From contig CAIKMZ010000017.1 of the NCBI GenBank assembly GCA_903828665.1, positions 1 to 46,542 on the forward strand: a stretch of DNA of 46,542 nucleotides. The letters are read 5' to 3'. Positions 43,155-46,542 of the stretch are shown here, piece after piece. The notes under the pieces are model-generated. The model had not been told where the DNA came from, ran no database searches, and saw only the letters and a program-made list of their open reading frames with translations. The position numbers were made by a program, and so were the translations under genes. Source of the DNA: an uncultured beta proteobacterium (GTDB lineage Bacteria; Pseudomonadota; Gammaproteobacteria; Burkholderiales; Burkholderiaceae_C). Positions within the stretch are counted from its first letter, which is position 1; every line of letters begins with the position of its first letter.

Positions 43155-43559
43155 ATGGCAAAAGCTCCCGCCAGTAACGCAGCCCAGCGCGTTCGCAAGA
43201 AAGTCCGCAAGAATGTGGCCGACGGCATCGCGCACGTCCACGCTTCGTTCAACAACACCATCATCACGATCGCCGATCGCCAGGGCAATGCCTTGGCTTG
43301 GGCATCCTCGGGTGGCCAAGGTTTCAAGGGCTCCCGCAAGTCCACGCCGTTCGCAGCCCAGGTGGCTTCGGAAGTGGCGGGGCGTGCAGCCATTGAACAG
43401 GGTATCAAGAATCTTGACGTTGAAATCAAGGGACCAGGCCCCGGCCGGGAATCTTCGGTTCGCGCTCTGGCTGCGCTTGGTATTCGCATCAACATGATCG
43501 CTGACGTAACACCGGTGCCGCACAACGGCTGCCGTCCGCAAAAACGTCGTCGCATCTAA
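43155..43559 (+). CDS. rpsK: 30S ribosomal protein S11
   Basis: A 134-residue platform protein with [20 protein letters not shown] near the N-terminus and the C-terminal [18 protein letters not shown]. It is followed by an 84-bp gap with two hairpins before rpsD. Confidence 0.97.
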   Translation: MAKAPASNAAQRVRKKVRKNVADGIAHVHASFNNTIITIADRQGNALAWASSGGQGFKGSRKSTPFAAQVASEVAGRAAIEQGIKNLDVEIKGPGPGRESSVRALAALGIRINMIADVTPVPHNGCRPQKRRRI

Positions 43560-43579
43560 TTTTTCTAAACAAGCCCACC

Positions 43580-43620
43580 GCCACTGGCCTCGCGCTGGTG
43601 GCTCCCACACTATCGTGTGG
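43580..43620 (+). promoter_or_regulatory. Two tandem hairpins between rpsK and rpsD
   Basis: The first pairs 43580-43588 with 43594-43602 (GCCACTGGC/GCTGGTGGC, nine pairs with two G-U). The second pairs CCACAC (43605-43610) with GTGTGG (43615-43620) around TATC. They end 23 bp before the rpsD GTG start. There is no T run, so they look more like RNA regulatory or processing structures than a terminator. Confidence 0.5.
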
Positions 43621-43643
43621 CAGATGACATAAAGGAAGTTCAA

Positions 43644-44267
43644 GTGGCACGCTATCTCGGCCCCAAGGCCAAATTATCCCGCCGTGAAGGCACCGACCTG
43701 TTCCTCAAGAGCGCACGCCGCTCCATTGGTGACAAGGCCAAGTTCGACTCCAAGCCAGGTCAGCACGGCCGCACCTCCGGTGCCCGTACGTCCGACTACG
43801 GCCTGCAGCTTCGCGAGAAGCAAAAGGTCAAGCGCATGTATGGCGTTCTGGAGAAGCAGTTCCGACGCTACTTTGAACAGGCTGACAGCCGCAAGGGCAA
43901 CACCGGCGCCAACCTGCTGACGATTCTGGAATCGCGTTTTGACAATGTGGTCTACCGCATGGGTTTCGGTTCGACGCGCGCTGAAGCACGTCAACTGGTT
44001 TCCCACAAGGCCATGACGGTGAACGGCAAGTCCGTCAACATCCCGTCGTACATGGTCAAGGCCGGTGATGTGATCGCCGTGCGCGACAAGTCGAAGAAGC
44101 AGAATCGCGTTGTGGAAGCCCTGCAGCTGGCACAACAAGTGGGGATGCCGAGCTGGGTCGAGGTAAATATCGAGAAGGCCGAGGGCACTTTCAAGGCAAC
44201 GCCTGATCGTGACCAGTTTGCCGCTGACGTCAATGAATCGCTGATCGTTGAGTTGTATTCGCGTTAA
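43644..44267 (+). CDS. rpsD: 30S ribosomal protein S4
   Basis: A 207-residue primary assembly protein that starts [20 protein letters not shown] from a GTG at 43644 and has the S4 RNA-binding domain near residues 97-160 ([20 protein letters not shown]). It lacks the short-form zinc motif. In E. coli it represses the alpha operon. AAGGAAG lies 5 nt before the start. Confidence 0.97.
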   Translation: MARYLGPKAKLSRREGTDLFLKSARRSIGDKAKFDSKPGQHGRTSGARTSDYGLQLREKQKVKRMYGVLEKQFRRYFEQADSRKGNTGANLLTILESRFDNVVYRMGFGSTRAEARQLVSHKAMTVNGKSVNIPSYMVKAGDVIAVRDKSKKQNRVVEALQLAQQVGMPSWVEVNIEKAEGTFKATPDRDQFAADVNESLIVELYSR

Positions 44268-44300
44268 AAGCATCTAGTCGTATTTTTGTTAGAAATCGTT

Positions 44301-44327
44301 CCTGAGGTGCAGGCGCTGCACTTCAGG
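44301..44327 (+). promoter_or_regulatory. 12-bp-stem hairpin between rpsD and rpoA
   Basis: CCTGAGGTGCAG (44301-44312) pairs with CTGCACTTCAGG (44316-44327) with a single G-U pair and a 3-nt loop. It sits in the 114-bp gap before rpoA. No U tract follows; a role in partial termination or RNA processing, changing the RpoA to S4 ratio, is plausible. Confidence 0.5.
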
Positions 44328-44381
44328 TGCTTCGTCAGCCTTACCGGTGTAACGAGCCGGGGGTATTGAGAGGAAGTCCGC

Positions 44382-45371
44382 ATGCAAAATAGTCTACTGA
44401 AACCCAAAGCTATCAATGTCGAGCAGCTTGGTGCCAATCGCGCCAAAGTTGCGTTGGAGCCGTTCGAGCGCGGCTATGGCCACACGCTTGGCAATGCCTT
44501 GCGTCGGGTTCTGTTGTCTTCGATGCCGGGCTACGCCGCAACCGAAGTCACCATTGCCGGCGTCCTGCACGAGTACTCGTCCATTGATGGTGTGCAGGAA
44601 GATGTCGTCAACATCCTGCTGAACCTCAAGGGCGTCGTGTTCAAGCTTCACAATCGTGAAGAAGTCACGCTGAGCCTGCGCAAGGACGGCGAAGGTCCTG
44701 TCACTGCCAGCGACATCCAGACGCCCCATGATGTCGAGATCATCAACCCCGACCACGTCATTGCCAATCTGTCGCAGGGTGGCAAGCTCGACATGCAGAT
44801 CAAGGTTGAAAAAGGCCGTGGCTATGTGCCTGGCACGATGCGCCGTCATGGCGACGAGCCGACCAAATCGATCGGCCGCATTGTGCTGGATGCCTCCTTT
44901 TCACCCGTCAAGCGCGTCAGCTATACGGTGGAAAGCGCCCGCGTCGAGCAGCGTACCGATCTGGACAAACTGGTGGTCGACATCGAGACCAACGGTGCCA
45001 TCACTGCAGAAGACGCTGTGCGCGCTTCGGCCCGCATCCTGGTCGAGCAGTTGGCGGTCTTTGCCCAGCTCGAAGGCAGCGAGTTGGCCGCGTTCGATGC
45101 ACCCGCGCCACGTGGCAGCACGCAGTTCGATCCGATCCTGCTGCGCCCGGTTGATGAGCTCGAATTGACGGTTCGTTCCGCCAATTGCCTGAAGGCCGAA
45201 AATATTTACTACATCGGTGACCTGATTCAGCGTACAGAAAACGAGTTGTTGAAGACTCCGAATCTGGGTCGCAAGTCACTCAACGAAATCAAGGAAGTGC
45301 TGGCTTCCCGTGGTCTGACTTTGGGCATGAAGCTCGAAAGCTGGCCGCCAGCCGCACTCGAAAAGCGTTAA
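44382..45371 (+). CDS. rpoA: RNA polymerase alpha subunit
   Basis: A 329-residue subunit. The N-terminal domain (about 1-235) contains the dimer and beta/beta' contact region with [20 protein letters not shown], and the C-terminal domain (about 250-320) carries [20 protein letters not shown] and [20 protein letters not shown], which bind UP elements and activators. Length is normal. Confidence 0.97.
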   Translation: MQNSLLKPKAINVEQLGANRAKVALEPFERGYGHTLGNALRRVLLSSMPGYAATEVTIAGVLHEYSSIDGVQEDVVNILLNLKGVVFKLHNREEVTLSLRKDGEGPVTASDIQTPHDVEIINPDHVIANLSQGGKLDMQIKVEKGRGYVPGTMRRHGDEPTKSIGRIVLDASFSPVKRVSYTVESARVEQRTDLDKLVVDIETNGAITAEDAVRASARILVEQLAVFAQLEGSELAAFDAPAPRGSTQFDPILLRPVDELELTVRSANCLKAENIYYIGDLIQRTENELLKTPNLGRKSLNEIKEVLASRGLTLGMKLESWPPAALEKR

Positions 45372-45376
45372 TTTTT

Positions 45377-45397
45377 TGAACCCTGAAAAGGGGTTCA
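45377..45397 (+). terminator. Small hairpin between rpoA and rplQ
   Basis: TGAACCC (45377-45383) pairs with GGGTTCA (45391-45397) around a 7-nt loop. It begins 5 bp after the rpoA stop. It lacks a T run downstream, so it is at most a weak attenuator. Confidence 0.35.
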
Positions 45398-45452
45398 GCG
45401 CAACGGGCAGTACCTGATACGGCTGCCTGCAATACAAGCAAAGGAAAGCACC

Positions 45453-45851
45453 ATGCGTCACGGACACGGACTACGTAAACTTAATCGCACTACCTCGCAT
45501 CGTTTGGCGATGCTGCGCAACATGATGAATTCGCTCATTGCGCACGAAGTCATCAAGACCACAGTGCCCAAGGCCAAGGAACTGCGTCGCGTCATCGAAC
45601 CGATGATCACCCTGGCCAAGGAAGCCACCGTGGCGAACCGCCGCCTGGCGTTCGACCGACTGCGTGATCGCGACAGCGTCACCAAGTTGTTCAATGACCT
45701 CGGTCCGCGTTTCAAGACTCGTCCGGGCGGCTACACCCGCATCCTGAAAATGGGTTTCCGCGTTGGTGACAACGCGCCGATGGCACTGGTTGAATTGGTC
45801 GATCGTCCGGCAGCATCCGAAGTGCCGGCTGACGAAGTTGCAAGCGCCTGA
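45453..45851 (+). CDS. rplQ: 50S ribosomal protein L17
   Basis: A 132-residue protein starting [20 protein letters not shown] with the L17 core [20 protein letters not shown]. It ends the alpha-operon order rpsM-rpsK-rpsD-rpoA-rplQ. Its stop lies 21 bp before the initiator tRNA gene. Confidence 0.97.
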   Translation: MRHGHGLRKLNRTTSHRLAMLRNMMNSLIAHEVIKTTVPKAKELRRVIEPMITLAKEATVANRRLAFDRLRDRDSVTKLFNDLGPRFKTRPGGYTRILKMGFRVGDNAPMALVELVDRPAASEVPADEVASA

Positions 45852-45872
45852 TAGGGTACAATACACGCATAC

Positions 45873-45949
<77 letters not shown>

Positions 45950-45973
45950 ATCGATACGGAGCTAAATCCGTAA

Positions 45974-46010
45974 GCAAAACGCCAACTTTCGAGTTGGCGT
46001 TTTGCTTTGC
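45974..46010 (+). terminator. Strong intrinsic terminator after the tRNA
   Basis: A perfect 14-bp stem pairs 45974-45987 with 45992-46005 (GCAAAACGCCAACT/AGTTGGCGTTTTGC) around a TTCG loop. The T-rich end TTTTGCTTT completes it. The flanking A and T runs allow it to work in both directions. Confidence 0.85.
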
Positions 46011-46206
46011 GCCCACTCTTTGGTCACGAAATTGCAGCTTCTGAAAATCAACTGTTTTGCTCGTTCTATGATCTGGCACTGGAAGACGGCAGCTTTACCG
46101 CAGCCGACATGGAAAGCGCTTACTGATCCGCATGACGATGCCGTAAAGTGCTTGCCTGTACCGCTGAGGCGAGAGCAAGCCATTTTTATTTCAGAAAGAC
46201 GTGAAC

Positions 46207-46542
46207 ATGCAAACAGCCAAGGGCATTGAACTGCGCGGCAAACCGGTGGCGGGGGGTAAGTTCCCGCTCATCTGTACGCCACTGGTCGGCCATACCCGCG
46301 AGCAGATTCTGAGCGAAGTGGGCGTCGTGCTGCTGAAGAAGCCAGACGTTTTGGAGTGGCGCGTTGACTACTTTGAAGGCATCACCAGCACAAGCGACGT
46401 GATCAGCGTGGCCAGCGCCATCAAGGCGCTCGCAGGCAGCGTGCCCTTGCTCTTCACACGGCGCTCGATCCGCGAAGGTGGCCAGAAGATTGCGCTGTCG
46501 GAGGAGCAGGTGATTGCGCTGTACCAAGCCGTGTGCCAGAGC
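46207..46542 (+). CDS. aroD: Type I 3-dehydroquinate dehydratase (5' part, cut by window end)
   Basis: The first 112 codons of a gene whose remainder lies beyond the window. VLEWRVDYF holds the conserved active-site Glu (E50, equivalent to E46 in E. coli AroD), and LLFTRRSIREGGQK is the next conserved block. The enzyme forms a Schiff base with 3-dehydroquinate in the shikimate pathway; the Lys and His of the active site are not yet reached. The ATG at 46207 is used; a GTG six bases upstream is in the same frame. No clear Shine-Dalgarno sequence is present. Confidence 0.88.
   Translation, partial: MQTAKGIELRGKPVAGGKFPLICTPLVGHTREQILSEVGVVLLKKPDVLEWRVDYFEGITSTSDVISVASAIKALAGSVPLLFTRRSIREGGQKIALSEEQVIALYQAVCQS

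Overview
The window is GC-rich chromosomal DNA of a Gram-negative bacterium, most likely a betaproteobacterium of the order Burkholderiales (Comamonadaceae/Rhodoferax-like). This is inferred from gene content and order (recG-oxyR-ubiA, proC, glpK/glpD, then an spc-alpha ribosomal block starting at rplN), from Lys/Ala-rich histone H1-like and UbiA proteins, and from Tat-type signals. It is not a phage, plasmid or large island. The only clear mobile-element trace is the 5' end of an IS630-like transposase cut by the left edge.

Layout. 1-7,710: IS630 end, histone H1-like protein, TauE exporter, membrane metallophosphoesterase and TlpA-like thioredoxin; convergent to these a reverse-strand unit of Tat-exported transglutaminase, merT and merP, in which merT carries an in-frame amber codon; then methylmalonyl-CoA decarboxylase (scpB), small unknown proteins and a phosphodiester-glycosidase-family protein. 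7,800-13,112: a five-gene exporter operon (HlyD adaptor, two ATPases, two ABC-2 permeases, as in E. coli ybhGFSR). 13,117-18,729: universal stress protein, nitroreductase, a two-subunit molybdenum hydroxylase and a divergent NRAMP-like transporter. 18,815-25,554, all reverse: pyruvyltransferase-like protein, a zinc/manganese ABC permease and binding protein without an ATPase, an outer-membrane protein, a small CxxC protein, and phosphate acetyltransferase. 25,781-27,482: a small HTH protein, a second universal stress protein and a CBS-pair protein. 27,497-36,723: housekeeping genes queA, recG, oxyR, ubiA, proC, glpK and glpD. 36,920-45,851: rplN to rplQ, with infA and the very short rpmJ, followed by initiator tRNA-fMet, a strong terminator and the start of aroD.

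Regulation. Four promoters in the accessory part share one geometry: a CRP/FNR-type 5-4-5 inverted repeat (TTGAC-N4-GTCAA or a variant) followed 21-22 nt later by a -10-like hexamer. They precede the universal stress/nitroreductase pair (one box serving both directions), the CBS protein, the exporter operon (imperfect box) and pta (imperfect box). I infer that an FNR/Anr-like oxygen regulator links acetate metabolism, stress proteins and redox enzymes here; the regulator gene itself is not in the window.

Most worth a second look: the amber-interrupted merT in a transglutaminase-merT-merP unit, the shared FNR-like promoter architecture, the metal ABC system without an ATPase, and the NRAMP-like protein with changed metal-site motifs. 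All functional calls rest on motif recognition and gene context; no database search was run.
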